From JBQTGK01 sp052400665 (GTDB lineage Bacteria; Bacteroidota; Bacteroidia; Bacteroidales; Marinifilaceae), in NCBI GenBank assembly GCA_052400665.1, contig JBQTGK010000001.1: a stretch of 64,000 bases of DNA; one strand, written 5' to 3'. Positions within the stretch are counted from its first letter, which is position 1. Each line of letters starts with the position of its first letter. Position numbers and translations under genes: made by a program. The notes under the pieces are model-generated. The model saw nothing but the letters and a program-made list of their open reading frames with translations. It was not told the origin of the DNA and searched no databases. Below, in pieces: positions 47,501-55,080 of this stretch.

Positions 47501-48640
47501 ATGAGACAAAGAATAGTAATATTTTGTTTTTTACTTTTTTCATTTTCCGTAAGTGGTCAAAGTAAGTTTGACCCAAAAGTAATTGTGCTTTTACCACAAT
47601 CTGTAGTTATTGAAAAAGGACTTGAAGAAAAAATTGACTTTTACGAAAAGTATGGTGTTGCATATCAAAAGAATTACCTAATAGAAAAGAGGGATTCTTT
47701 AATTAGTGTAATAATGGAAAACGATTCAATTTCTCCAAACTATAAAGAGCACTATAAAAACCAAATAGATTTTGCAAATGAATTGAATTTTGTAAATAAT
47801 ATCTTATGGAGCTACACAGGATCATTTCATACTATACTAGACCTTGACTTTGACAACTCATTAGTAGTGGTTGGAAAACAAAAATCTTTGACTGACTTTG
47901 AGTTAATGCAAGAATATTCAAAAAATAATGATGCAGATTATTTGATAAACGTTGACAGTTTAATTGTAACAAAATATAAAAGAGATATTTTGGTTAGACC
48001 TGTGTTTACCATTTATTATAGCTACGAAAATAAAACTATTAAAATTGACCCTTGGAAATATGACCAGCTAAATAAGTCATATTTAACGGTCGGTAAAAAA
48101 ACTCTCAATATTTATTTTGATGACATTGATGCAAGAACAAAAATTTTAAATATTATCAAGGGAAATGGTAATGCAAGAAAAAGAGAAGAATTGAAAATTC
48201 AAAAAAACATTGAAAAACAGCGCAAACAAATTCTTGACAGCCTTTTTCAAAATGGAAAATCAGTAAAGAAGCTAGAAGGTTTTGACAAAGATTCGATTTT
48301 AAACACTTCTATTTCCAACCTTTATACAACAATATATTCGGCTGATAAGGATAAATACCTTTCATTCTTTGTGTTCAAGAAAAAATGGAATTACGATGGT
48401 TTTGGTGGTGTGAATGATGCAATAAGCGTTATTTATTGCAAAAAAGAAGAATCTAACTGGGAGGCAGAATACCAACAGTATTGTGTTATCAAATTGAAGA
48501 AATTAACTCAAGAAGAACATATAAAAACTTCATTCATGAATTTAATTGATATGGATTTTTTTAAAGAAAACAGCATTGAATTAAACAAAGAATTTTGGAG
48601 TAAAGAATTATTTAAACAGAGTAATAAAAATTTCAAATAA
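47501..48640 (+). CDS. Exported protein of unknown function (cassette cargo)
   Basis: 379 residues with a clear signal peptide (about 1-20, ending SVSGQ). The mature part is mixed charge with a Lys-rich helical stretch (about 225-255) and aromatic-rich strands at the C-terminus. No family recognised. It starts 26 bp after the GTTAGAGC core and stops 10 bp before the matching GCTCTAAC, so it fills its cassette. The strongly AT-rich composition resembles other accessory genes here. Confidence 0.75.
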   Translation: MRQRIVIFCFLLFSFSVSGQSKFDPKVIVLLPQSVVIEKGLEEKIDFYEKYGVAYQKNYLIEKRDSLISVIMENDSISPNYKEHYKNQIDFANELNFVNNILWSYTGSFHTILDLDFDNSLVVVGKQKSLTDFELMQEYSKNNDADYLINVDSLIVTKYKRDILVRPVFTIYYSYENKTIKIDPWKYDQLNKSYLTVGKKTLNIYFDDIDARTKILNIIKGNGNARKREELKIQKNIEKQRKQILDSLFQNGKSVKKLEGFDKDSILNTSISNLYTTIYSADKDKYLSFFVFKKKWNYDGFGGVNDAISVIYCKKEESNWEAEYQQYCVIKLKKLTQEEHIKTSFMNLIDMDFFKENSIELNKEFWSKELFKQSNKNFK

Positions 48641-48651
48641 AGAAAAACTTG

Positions 48652-48779
48652 CTCTAACAAAAGTTAAAATTAAAGGGCGGTGACGCCCAACTTGATAATA
48701 AAACAAAATTTTAAACGGCAACGGCTTTGATAAGGCGGCAGTTGTAAATCGCCCTCAAATTTTAGCAAAACCGTTAGAG
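48652..48779 (+). repeat. attC-like site 1
   Basis: 128-bp imperfect palindrome. Outer cores are CTCTAAC (48652-48658) and GTTAGAG (48773-48779), perfect reverse complements; inner arms 48663-48679 and 48750-48766 pair over 14 of 17 bases. This is the R-L...L-R arrangement and size of integron attC sites, with a variable centre. It separates the exported-protein and MliC-like genes. Confidence 0.7.
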
Positions 48780-48824
48780 GCAATTCCCGACCAAACGTAA
48801 AAAAACAAAAAACAAACAACGAAA

Positions 48825-49172
48825 ATGAAAAAATACATTTTGACAATCGTAATTCTGACACTATTATTTATGAATGCCTGTAAGGAAACGCACAAAAAAG
48901 AAAGAACAAAAACAACATCAACAGAGTTAGTAAAAAAGGTTGATTACGACATTGTAAAAAGCTCCTTTACCGATAAAGACGGAAATAAATTAGAGATGAC
49001 ATTCAATAATGCGAAAGAGACGGCAACCCTAAATTTTAAGGGAGAAACCATTCAATTAGTTCAGCAAAAAGCTGCATCGGGAATTTGGTACAAAAACGAC
49101 AATTATGAATTAAGAGGAAAAGGAGAAGACGTTGAATTAATCAAAGACGGAAAAACAGTATTTAAAAAATAA
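48825..49172 (+). CDS. MliC-type lysozyme-inhibitor lipoprotein (cassette cargo)
   Basis: 115 residues. A lipoprotein signal ends LLFMNAC (Cys at about 19). The mature domain matches the membrane-bound inhibitor of c-type lysozyme (MliC) pattern: DKDGNKLEMTF, an alternating-strand core, then AASGIWYKNDNYELRGKGEDVEL, including the SG-x2-Y and the GKG turn. These proteins block lysozyme's active site from the outer-membrane periplasmic face. The usual disulfide cysteines are missing. Flanked by cores GTTAGAGG and CCACTAAC (7 of 8 complementary). Confidence 0.72.
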   Translation: MKKYILTIVILTLLFMNACKETHKKERTKTTSTELVKKVDYDIVKSSFTDKDGNKLEMTFNNAKETATLNFKGETIQLVQQKAASGIWYKNDNYELRGKGEDVELIKDGKTVFKK

Positions 49173-49177
49173 AACTG

Positions 49178-49370
49178 CCACTAACAATCTAGCATAGATT
49201 ATAGGGCGGTTATGCTGTATTTGAAGCTTTTGCGCTTTCTTCATCCCCGCCGAAGCGCAGCTTCGACGGTTTGTCAAATAGCAGGTGTCAAACCTGCGCT
49301 TCGGCTACTTGGCGGTTTGACAGGAAAGTGCTTTCTAATGCCCTACACACCATACAATTTACCATTGTAG
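49178..49370 (+). repeat. attC-like site 2
   Basis: About 193 bp. Left core CCACTAAC (49178-49185), left arm ending in AGGGCGG, a centre containing internal inverted repeats (GAAGCGCAGCTTC), and a right arm AATGCCCTACACACCATACA followed by ATTTACC and core ATTGTAG (49364-49370, with A where G is expected). Shares GCGGTTTGACAGGAAA and CATACAATTTACC with site 3. Confidence 0.6.
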
Positions 49371-49376
49371 GGCATT
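49337..49376 (+). repeat. Local hairpin at the right end of attC-like site 2
   Basis: AATGCCCTAC (49337-49346) and GTAGGGCATT (49367-49376) form a perfect 10-bp stem with a 20-nt loop. It could act as a terminator or as part of the site's folded form. Confidence 0.6.
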
Positions 49377-49394
49377 TGCCGAGACCGAAAAACT

Positions 49395-49646
49395 ATGATT
49401 ACAGCAGAGAAAATTAGAGTTTATCAAAAATACGGTGGAGATATCGATGGAATTTCTCGTGGAGGCAGAAACAAAGAAAAGGAATTGTTCCAAGATAAAG
49501 ATTGGTCGTTGATTGATAGTGTATTTCAAGACTCAGAGATTATTAAAAAAGGACTTTGCTCTTTAGAATATAAAAATAGATTTGAAAAAACATTGCTCGA
49601 TTCCTTTGATAGTGGCGCAATAGAGCTGATTAACAAAACAGTATAA
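49395..49646 (+). CDS. Small protein of unknown function (cassette cargo)
   Basis: 83 residues, mostly helical by composition, starting 24 bp after the core of attC-like site 2. It begins MITAEKIRVYQKYGGDIDG, is charged, and has no signal or membrane segment, so it is cytoplasmic. Five bp separate it from the next gene, which suggests a two-gene unit. No family recognised. Confidence 0.65.
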   Translation: MITAEKIRVYQKYGGDIDGISRGGRNKEKELFQDKDWSLIDSVFQDSEIIKKGLCSLEYKNRFEKTLLDSFDSGAIELINKTV

Positions 49647-49651
49647 AATTA

Positions 49652-50227
49652 ATGGATTCGAGAAAGGACAATAGAAAATATGGTGCATATTTAGCAAGAC
49701 AGTTTTATAACGGGAAAAAGCCTATTAGACTGATTGAAGACGAATTCCCATACAGCGAGACTGATTCTGATTTAAAAGAACTGTTTAGATTGATAAAAAA
49801 CACTCCAAAGCGCAAGGGATTGTTTAAAGCAAGTAAGGAAAAATATGAGAATTACATAATCAATGTTTATCAGCTGATTGAAGATTTAGAGAGTGATTTA
49901 AAACAAGAAATCATTAAGGAAGTTCTTATAAATGATAAGAATGAATTACTTCTGAAAATATCAGGCAATGGAAACCCGACATATCAATATGTTTACCGAG
50001 AAGCTGCTGGAGTATATTGGGACGATAATGAAAAAGGATTCAAATCAACGCCTATTAAAGAGTGGACTGCTTCTAAATGGTTTTTACAAATCAGTTCGAT
50101 TGTAAAATCATGTCTAGGTGTGGATTTAGTGATTGATGAAAAAACGAGATGGAACAAAATTTCTGACACAGCTATAAACGAAATTAAAAACGCCTACAAC
50201 AAAAAACATAGTGCATTTGGAAATTAG
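49652..50227 (+). CDS. Protein of unknown function paired with the upstream small gene
   Basis: 191 residues, soluble and charged. The N-terminal half is helical (KKYGAYLARQFYNGKK-like opening without a signal peptide), and a central YVYREAAGVYWDDNEKGF suggests a small beta region. Together with the 83-residue gene five bases upstream it has the layout of a two-gene module such as toxin-immunity or toxin-antitoxin, but no catalytic motif is visible. I do not recognise it. Confidence 0.65.
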   Translation: MDSRKDNRKYGAYLARQFYNGKKPIRLIEDEFPYSETDSDLKELFRLIKNTPKRKGLFKASKEKYENYIINVYQLIEDLESDLKQEIIKEVLINDKNELLLKISGNGNPTYQYVYREAAGVYWDDNEKGFKSTPIKEWTASKWFLQISSIVKSCLGVDLVIDEKTRWNKISDTAINEIKNAYNKKHSAFGN

Positions 50228-50317
50228 CGTAGAAAATGACGATATTAGCTATAAATAAAGTGAGTGGTAGATTAAAAAATAAAGGCTTCAAAAATCCAAA
50301 CGCACCATGTTCCAAAC

Positions 50318-50324
50318 GTTGTGC
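50318..50324 (+). repeat. Cassette start core GTTGTGC
   Basis: Exact reverse complement of GCACAAC at 50838-50844, which follows the lipoprotein gene. The attC that should precede it (after 50227) cannot be traced clearly; only the right-hand phrase CGCACCATGTTCCAAAC is visible. Confidence 0.55.
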
Positions 50325-50368
50325 CTCATGTTAAGCAACCTTTCAACGGATTATTACATCTTCAAGAT

Positions 50369-50800
50369 ATGACTTACAAAAAGAAAATATTATGGAAAAG
50401 TATATTTATAATCTTTATAATGACTTTTACAAGTTGTGAGAAAGATGATAATGATGTTAATATCACGACAGGATTAACAGGAAATGTAAAATACGGAATT
50501 GGAGATTGTATGCCGATAATTGATGAGTCGTCAAGAGTCTACAATGATTATAATGGAGATATATTCTTTATAGTTAAATCTGATTTAGAAAACTTAGGAA
50601 ATGGTGATTTTGATGAACTAAAAGCCAATAGCATCAAAAAAACAATTGTAGGTGGAAAATTAGATATCGAATTACCAATTGACACGTTTTTAGTGATGCC
50701 TTCCGAAGTGTATTTATATTCAGACTATAATACAGTAATAATTAAAGAGGGAATTGTATTAGAAAAGGATTTTAAATTTTGGAAATGCACATCTTACTAA
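50369..50800 (+). CDS. Putative lipoprotein (cassette cargo)
   Basis: 143 residues from the ATG at 50369; a GTG at 50321 opens a longer frame, but that start lies inside the cassette core. The N-terminus is a lipoprotein signal ending MTFTSC (Cys at about 22), then an acidic DDND linker. The mature part (about 30-143) is probably beta-rich, with a Cys pair (GDCMP and FWKCTSY) that could form a disulfide. No family recognised. Confidence 0.65.
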   Translation: MTYKKKILWKSIFIIFIMTFTSCEKDDNDVNITTGLTGNVKYGIGDCMPIIDESSRVYNDYNGDIFFIVKSDLENLGNGDFDELKANSIKKTIVGGKLDIELPIDTFLVMPSEVYLYSDYNTVIIKEGIVLEKDFKFWKCTSY

Positions 50801-50837
50801 TCATGGACATTATGACAAAATTGTAAAAAACACGAAA

Positions 50838-50964
50838 GCACAACATTTTGTATAAGTAATGGCAGGGAAAGTACTAAATATCAAAGCTTGTATTCCGCTC
50901 AAACTGCGTAGCGGTTTGACAGGAAACAACCACGCAATCTGCCACTACTCATACAATTTACCGT
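50838..50964 (+). repeat. attC-like site 3, interrupted at its right core
   Basis: Left core GCACAAC (50838-50844); arms TTGTATAAGTAATGGCAG (50848-50865) and CTGCCACTACTCATACAA (50939-50956) pair in 16 of 18 positions. An inner hairpin lies at CGCTCAAACTGCGTAGCG. The right core should be GTT at 50963, but the sequence becomes GTCAGACTGTC, the end of the IS remnant. Confidence 0.65.
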
Positions 50965-51364
50965 CAGACTGTCTAAAAACCTTGATAAGTTGTTGACAAG
51001 TAAACTTGCTTGTACTTTGTAGATTTTCAGCACTTTATCATCTTATCGTATGGGATTCATACAAGGACAAGACAGAAGACAAACTCATCTTTTTCCCATC
51101 TCATTAAACGGGTTAATTGCTAAAGACAATGAAGTTCGATTAATTGATTTATTTGTTGATAGCCTTGATTTAAATGACTTTGGATTTAAAGTTGATTTTG
51201 GAGAAAATGGTAGACCAGCCTACCGACCATCGGATTTACTCAAGCTCTATATTTATGGGTATGTAAATAGAACTCGTTCCTCTCGTGGTTTAGAGAAAGA
51301 GTGCATTAGAAACATAGAGGTGATGTGGCTACTCAGGAATTTACATCCCGATCACAATACCATC
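50965..51364 (+). mobile_element. Left end of an IS1182-type insertion sequence
   Basis: Starts CAGACTGTCTAAAAACC, resembling terminal inverted repeats of that family, exactly at the recombination point of attC-like site 3. It carries the N-terminal part of a transposase and ends abruptly where the duplicated block begins at about 51365; the right end is missing. Confidence 0.7.
51050..51363 (+). pseudogene. Truncated IS1182-family transposase
   Basis: About 105 codons of transposase N-terminus (DUF772 type), with FGENGRPAYRPSDLLKLYIY and MWLLRNLHPDHNTI as hallmark phrases. The family continues HNTIADF..., but here the frame runs into the duplicated block after HNTI and stops at 51406. The catalytic DDE part is gone, so the product cannot transpose. 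Confidence 0.88.
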
Positions 51365-52156
51365 CCCATTGCTGGTGCGCGATTGTATTGCGTTCCTTTG
51401 ATTTAATTTGAAAGTTTGATTGAATGAAGTTATTTTAGGAGAAGTCAACTTCCGTGACACGAGGTACCCCTTCCGTGACAAGACCTTACCTCTTCCGTGA
51501 CATAAAAAAGCTTTTCCGTGACAAGCTTTTGCTCTTCCGTGACACGTGATACCCCCTTCCGTGACACGATTTTCTTGTTCCGTGACACGATTTTTGCTTT
51601 CCGTGACAGCAAAAAGTTATTCCGTGACAGAGACTTTCTTATTCCGTGACATACGGAAGAGCAGGTTTGTGTCACGGAAGCCCTATTTTCACCAACGGAA
51701 ACACAATTGCAGGTAACGCAAATAGTAGCCTGTATAACTGAACATCTATTTTTAGATACGGAAAGCCTACCCAATTCGAAGTTTAGGCCCCCGATAGCGC
51801 GAACTTTTAGCGCGAGCTTTACTTTGCAAAAGTAAAAACACAAGCTAGCAAAAGTCTAGAATTTCCAATCTGCAATTAAAGCCACCACCAATCCATTTCA
51901 CCACCTTACTTGAGCTGAGGCTCCGAAGCATACCTCATAATAAAACCCACATTAGAAATCGTGTAGATTAACTAGCTCATTCTATAAGAATACAAAGGGG
52001 ATTATGCTACAATAGTAACACACTAAAGTTTTCATAAAAAAATAGTTTCGGTATAGTTATGCCACATAAAATAGTTATTATATTTATAACAAAAACAAAC
52101 AGCAACTCTTCCTAAAGGAAATGTATCGATAGTATGGGTAGGGTTACTGAATAGTT
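51365..52156 (+). repeat. Duplicated block, copy 2 (long form)
   Basis: 792 bp matching 46969-47477 except for an added 283 bp of 21-bp array. The block truncates the IS transposase on its left and ends GAATAGTT at the core of the next cassette. Apart from the array, the copies differ by scattered single bases, so the duplication is not brand new. Confidence 0.88.
51450..51763 (+). repeat. Phased 21-22 bp array with TTCCGTGACA core
   Basis: Ten direct units of TTCCGTGACA begin at 51450, 51471, 51493, 51514, 51535, 51557, 51578, 51599, 51620 and 51642, each 21 or 22 bp after the last (mean 21.3). The 11-12 bp spacers are all different. After 51652 the core continues on the other strand (TGTCACGGAA at 51670-51679, then decayed units ending near 51700, 51722, 51742 and 51763) with the same period. 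Two helical turns per unit would put all cores on one face of DNA. Confidence 0.9.
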
Positions 52157-52161
52157 GTGAG
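52154..52161 (+). repeat. Cassette start core GTTGTGAG
   Basis: Exact reverse complement of CTCACAAC at 54928-54935. With five more bases on each side the match is 12 of 13. It brackets the three minus-strand genes in between as one cassette. Confidence 0.65.
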
Positions 52162-52194
52162 TAATTGGAAGAAGCCTTAATAGTAAAAATAAGA

Positions 52195-53079
52195 TTATTC
52201 GTTTAAAGCGATCTCTCGAAACTCAATTGCCGTCTTGCCTGTTTTACGTTTAAATATTTTTTGAAGGTTTGTAGGTTCATCAAATCCAAATTTATAAGCA
52301 ATTTCTTTTACCGACAAATTAGTACTGCTCAAATACCTTTTGATTTCTAATACTAAAACATCTGAAATAAATTCCTTAGCTGTTTTAGCACAAATTGTTT
52401 TGCACGTTTCATTCAAGTGTTTATAGCTAATATTCAGTGAATTGGCATAAAACATAGCATCTTTGTTGTGGGGCAAATCTTTTTCAAGCAAAACACCAAA
52501 TTCTTTAAACAATTTATAATACCTATGTTGCTCGAATGAAGTTCGTTTATGGCGGGAAATCTTTTCAGCTTTTAAGAGCAATGCATTTAAAAAGGTTCCG
52601 ATTATTTTTCCTTTCATCTCGTCATAATCAGCATTAAACTCAAAATTGATACGCTCAATTAATTCAAGAAAATCACTGTAGTTCGTTTCTTCAAGATCGA
52701 GTAAGGGCGTATATAAATTATAATTAAAAATGTTTACGTGATTTTTAAAATATGTGTACTGTAAGTTTTTTTGAAGGAAATTATCGGTAAATAAAATAAC
52801 CTTACCCTTTAGTTCTGACTCTTTTTCAAATTTTTGAACTTGATTTTTGGAAATAAACAACAGAGAACCCTTTTTTAAATAATGCTTCTCATAATCAATA
52901 AAATGCCATCCTTCTCCATTTGTTATAAGTATTAAGGTATAATATTCTATACGATGAATATCATATATTGAGTTACTTGTTTCATTTGTATCATGTATGT
53001 CTTTCAGAGAACCTACGTAAACTTGAAATTCATCAAATTTGCTACTTACACAATATAAATTTGGAATAGGATCGCTCAT
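52195..53079 (-). CDS. AraC-family transcriptional regulator (cassette cargo)
   Basis: 294 residues. The N-terminal about 180 residues form a cupin-like sensing domain (GWHFIDYEKHYLKKGSLLFI). The C-terminal AraC DNA-binding domain (about 195-290) has two helix-turn-helices, with LSVKEIAYKFGFDEPTNLQKIFKRKTGKTAIEFR as one continuous signature region (52205-52310 region). The ligand is unknown. It lies next to two exported proteins in the same direction and may control them. Confidence 0.92.
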   Translation of the reverse strand: MSDPIPNLYCVSSKFDEFQVYVGSLKDIHDTNETSNSIYDIHRIEYYTLILITNGEGWHFIDYEKHYLKKGSLLFISKNQVQKFEKESELKGKVILFTDNFLQKNLQYTYFKNHVNIFNYNLYTPLLDLEETNYSDFLELIERINFEFNADYDEMKGKIIGTFLNALLLKAEKISRHKRTSFEQHRYYKLFKEFGVLLEKDLPHNKDAMFYANSLNISYKHLNETCKTICAKTAKEFISDVLVLEIKRYLSSTNLSVKEIAYKFGFDEPTNLQKIFKRKTGKTAIEFREIALNE

Positions 53080-53142
53080 AAATACAATGTTAATTGATGA
53101 TTTTCACTAAAAAATCTGCACAAATTTAAAGGAAATGTATGC

Positions 53143-53183
53143 AAAAAAGAAGTATTTTGATTTTATCAAAATACTTCTTTTTT
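53143..53183 (-). terminator. Terminator between DUF1579-like gene and araC-type gene
   Basis: Perfect 18-bp arms (53143-53160 and 53166-53183) around a five-base loop, with A/T runs on both sides. It would end transcripts coming from the DUF1579-like gene, so the regulator is probably transcribed separately. Confidence 0.9.
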
Positions 53184-53228
53184 CAGTTATGGGATTTATT
53201 ATAGTATGAAATTGAAGCTACACTTTTT

Positions 53229-53813
53229 TTAATGAACTCGAGTAGCACTAATGCGATCAATTACAACCCAGGTCTTACCACCATCAGGGCTAATTTCCAT
53301 TGACCATTCAAAACTGTTTTTTCTAATATCATAGAAACGTACTTTTCCATTCATAGTAGTTTCTGAATTTAAACGAACAACAGCATCAAAATGTCCTTCA
53401 CCGTCTATAAACTGTCCACCAAATGTTTGGGTATGAACGGAGCTAAGAGATGTAATGTATGACATTACCCATTTATTAGTTTTTGGATCAAATGTGCGTA
53501 TGGTAATCCAGTCCTCTTTTATTTCACCATCTGTGGTATAAGTTACTGTTTCATCTAAAAACACTCTTCCTCCATCAAAAGTTTGTGCTTTTATTGAACC
53601 TATTGTTTCATTCTTAAGCGAGCCATCAAGATTATAACTTCTATTTGTTGTGGTCCATTCACCAATAAAAAAATCTAAATCTTTCATTTGTTTAGGGCGT
53701 GAGCGCAACTCTTTCTGCTCCGAACTAGGTTTATTTGTTTTTTCTTTCTTGTCTTGTGCATTACAAGAGATGATTGTTACAATTAATGAGAAAATTAAAA
53801 TTGCTTTGTTCAT
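53229..53813 (-). CDS. DUF1579-like exported lipoprotein
   Basis: 194 residues. A lipoprotein signal ends VTIISC (Cys at about 17), followed by a Lys-rich linker. The mature domain contains MKDLDFFIGEWTTTNRSYNLDGS and ends GKTWVVIDRISATRVH, matching small calycin-like DUF1579 proteins that bind unknown hydrophobic ligands. Same direction as the SnoaL-like gene upstream, 57 bp apart. Confidence 0.75.
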   Translation of the reverse strand: MNKAILIFSLIVTIISCNAQDKKEKTNKPSSEQKELRSRPKQMKDLDFFIGEWTTTNRSYNLDGSLKNETIGSIKAQTFDGGRVFLDETVTYTTDGEIKEDWITIRTFDPKTNKWVMSYITSLSSVHTQTFGGQFIDGEGHFDAVVRLNSETTMNGKVRFYDIRKNSFEWSMEISPDGGKTWVVIDRISATRVH

Positions 53814-53870
53814 AATAGTTGTTTTATTTATTATTATATATAGGATCCTAGACTAGCAAAAAAAAATCGC

Positions 53871-54710
53871 TTAAAAGTTGAACTTTTCATTTGTGTTTTG
53901 CCATTTAGAAGCTGGAGTAATTGTTTCTATAACATCCCAGTGTTCAGCAATTTTACCATTCTCAACTCTAAATAAATCGTAGAAAGAAGTTGGCTCGCCA
54001 GAAAGTGTTCCTTCACTAATAGCCAATACAAAATTGCCTTGTCCTACTACTTTGTGATTTTTGGCATACACTATCTCTGAAGTTTTCTCATTTTTAATCT
54101 CTAAAGCCTTTGTGAAATTTGAAGTACCATCGCCAATTGTTGGATTGTGTTGAATTAAGTTATCCCCATCAAAATAGTTCTTCATTTTATCCTGCTCTGT
54201 ATTTACTAAAACAGTAGTAATAAAATCGTGGATCAATTCTTTGTTAGCTTCAGTTTTGTCTATATCGCTTATTTTTAATGTGCCGTCGGTTTGTGTTCGA
54301 TTACTAGGATTTAATGCTTGTATTGCTATTATGTTATCCCAATGTTCTGCAATTTTTCCATCTTTAAAGCGAACAATATCAAAGGTTAACATTGGACCAT
54401 CGTAGCCGTATAAATTTTCATAACGATTATGCATTATTACAAAGTCTTTATCTTCTAAAACACGGATAAATTCAACTGTGGCACCAGATGGGGTGTCAGT
54501 AAAATATCCTTCATAAGTGCTTTTTCCGTCTGGTAAACCGTAATTGTGACTCTTTATATTCTCGTCTAAAAATGATAAAACATCGGAACTGCCTGTTTCG
54601 AATGATTTGATAAAGGCAACTGCCTTTTCTTTTTGTGTTAATTCCATATTTTTCTGTTTACAGGTGATTAAGCCCGTGATTAATACTAAACTGATTATTG
54701 CTGTTTTCAT
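53871..54710 (-). CDS. Lipoprotein with two SnoaL/NTF2-like domains
   Basis: 279 residues. A lipoprotein signal ends ITGLITC (Cys at about 17). Two SnoaL-like cone-fold repeats follow, each ending with the same phrase: FKDGKIAEHWDNI in the first and VENGKIAEHWDVIE in the second, which is the family hallmark. Such domains often bind or transform small ring compounds. With the DUF1579-like protein and the AraC regulator it probably forms one small exported module. Confidence 0.85.
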   Translation of the reverse strand: MKTAIISLVLITGLITCKQKNMELTQKEKAVAFIKSFETGSSDVLSFLDENIKSHNYGLPDGKSTYEGYFTDTPSGATVEFIRVLEDKDFVIMHNRYENLYGYDGPMLTFDIVRFKDGKIAEHWDNIIAIQALNPSNRTQTDGTLKISDIDKTEANKELIHDFITTVLVNTEQDKMKNYFDGDNLIQHNPTIGDGTSNFTKALEIKNEKTSEIVYAKNHKVVGQGNFVLAISEGTLSGEPTSFYDLFRVENGKIAEHWDVIETITPASKWQNTNEKFNF

Positions 54711-54927
54711 TCCATCGTGAATTATATTTTCAACGGTACAAAATTATTTCAGCTAGTTATTTTTAAAAAGGTAATAATCTTCAATTATAGGGTAGATATG
54801 TAACCAAGAGTTGTTGTCTTACTCATAAGATAATTCTTAATGAATGAAACAGGCAGAAAATTTGAGTGTGATATAAATGGGTTCGAGATCAACTTAGAAA
54901 GAGTGTTCTAAAGCAAATAATTAACTA
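54711..54927. other. Intergenic stretch inside the reversed cassette
   Basis: About 217 bp without an ORF of note, upstream of the minus-strand genes and before the attC-like core; likely holds their promoter, but no clear TAnnTTTG was found on the minus strand. Confidence 0.4.
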
Positions 54928-55059
54928 CTCACAACAATAAATATAGGTCATTTGGCGGATAGTAGCTAAATAGAAAATGTGTATATTTAATACAAATTAT
55001 ATCAATTTGATACATTGGCTATTCAAAATGCCAAACGCCCCATATTCGTACCGTTGGCA
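54928..55059 (+). repeat. attC-like site 4
   Basis: 132 bp. Left core CTCACAAC (54928-54935), left arm AATATAGG...CATTTGGC, and right arm GCCAAACG...CCATATT followed by ACC and core GTTGGCA (55053-55059). The arms pair through TTTGGC/GCCAAA and AATAT/ATATT with small interruptions, as in attC sites. The start of the next gene as given by the longest open frame (55015) would lie inside this site. Confidence 0.65.
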
Positions 55060-55080
55060 GCCATTTTAAAAAACGCAAAA

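Noticed and set aside
51450..51763. CRISPR array
   Set aside because: Repeats of 10 bp and spacers of 11-12 bp are far too short, and no cas gene is nearby.
51445..51843. 132-codon minus-strand ORF over the 21-bp array
   Set aside because: It exists because the repeat unit is 21-22 bp and free of stops in one direction. Each 22-bp step shifts the frame, so the units are not a conserved peptide repeat. Copy 1 of the block has no such ORF.
55015..55080. Upstream TTG start for the HEPN-like gene
   Set aside because: The first codons would lie inside the right arm and core of attC-like site 4, so TTG 55081 is preferred.
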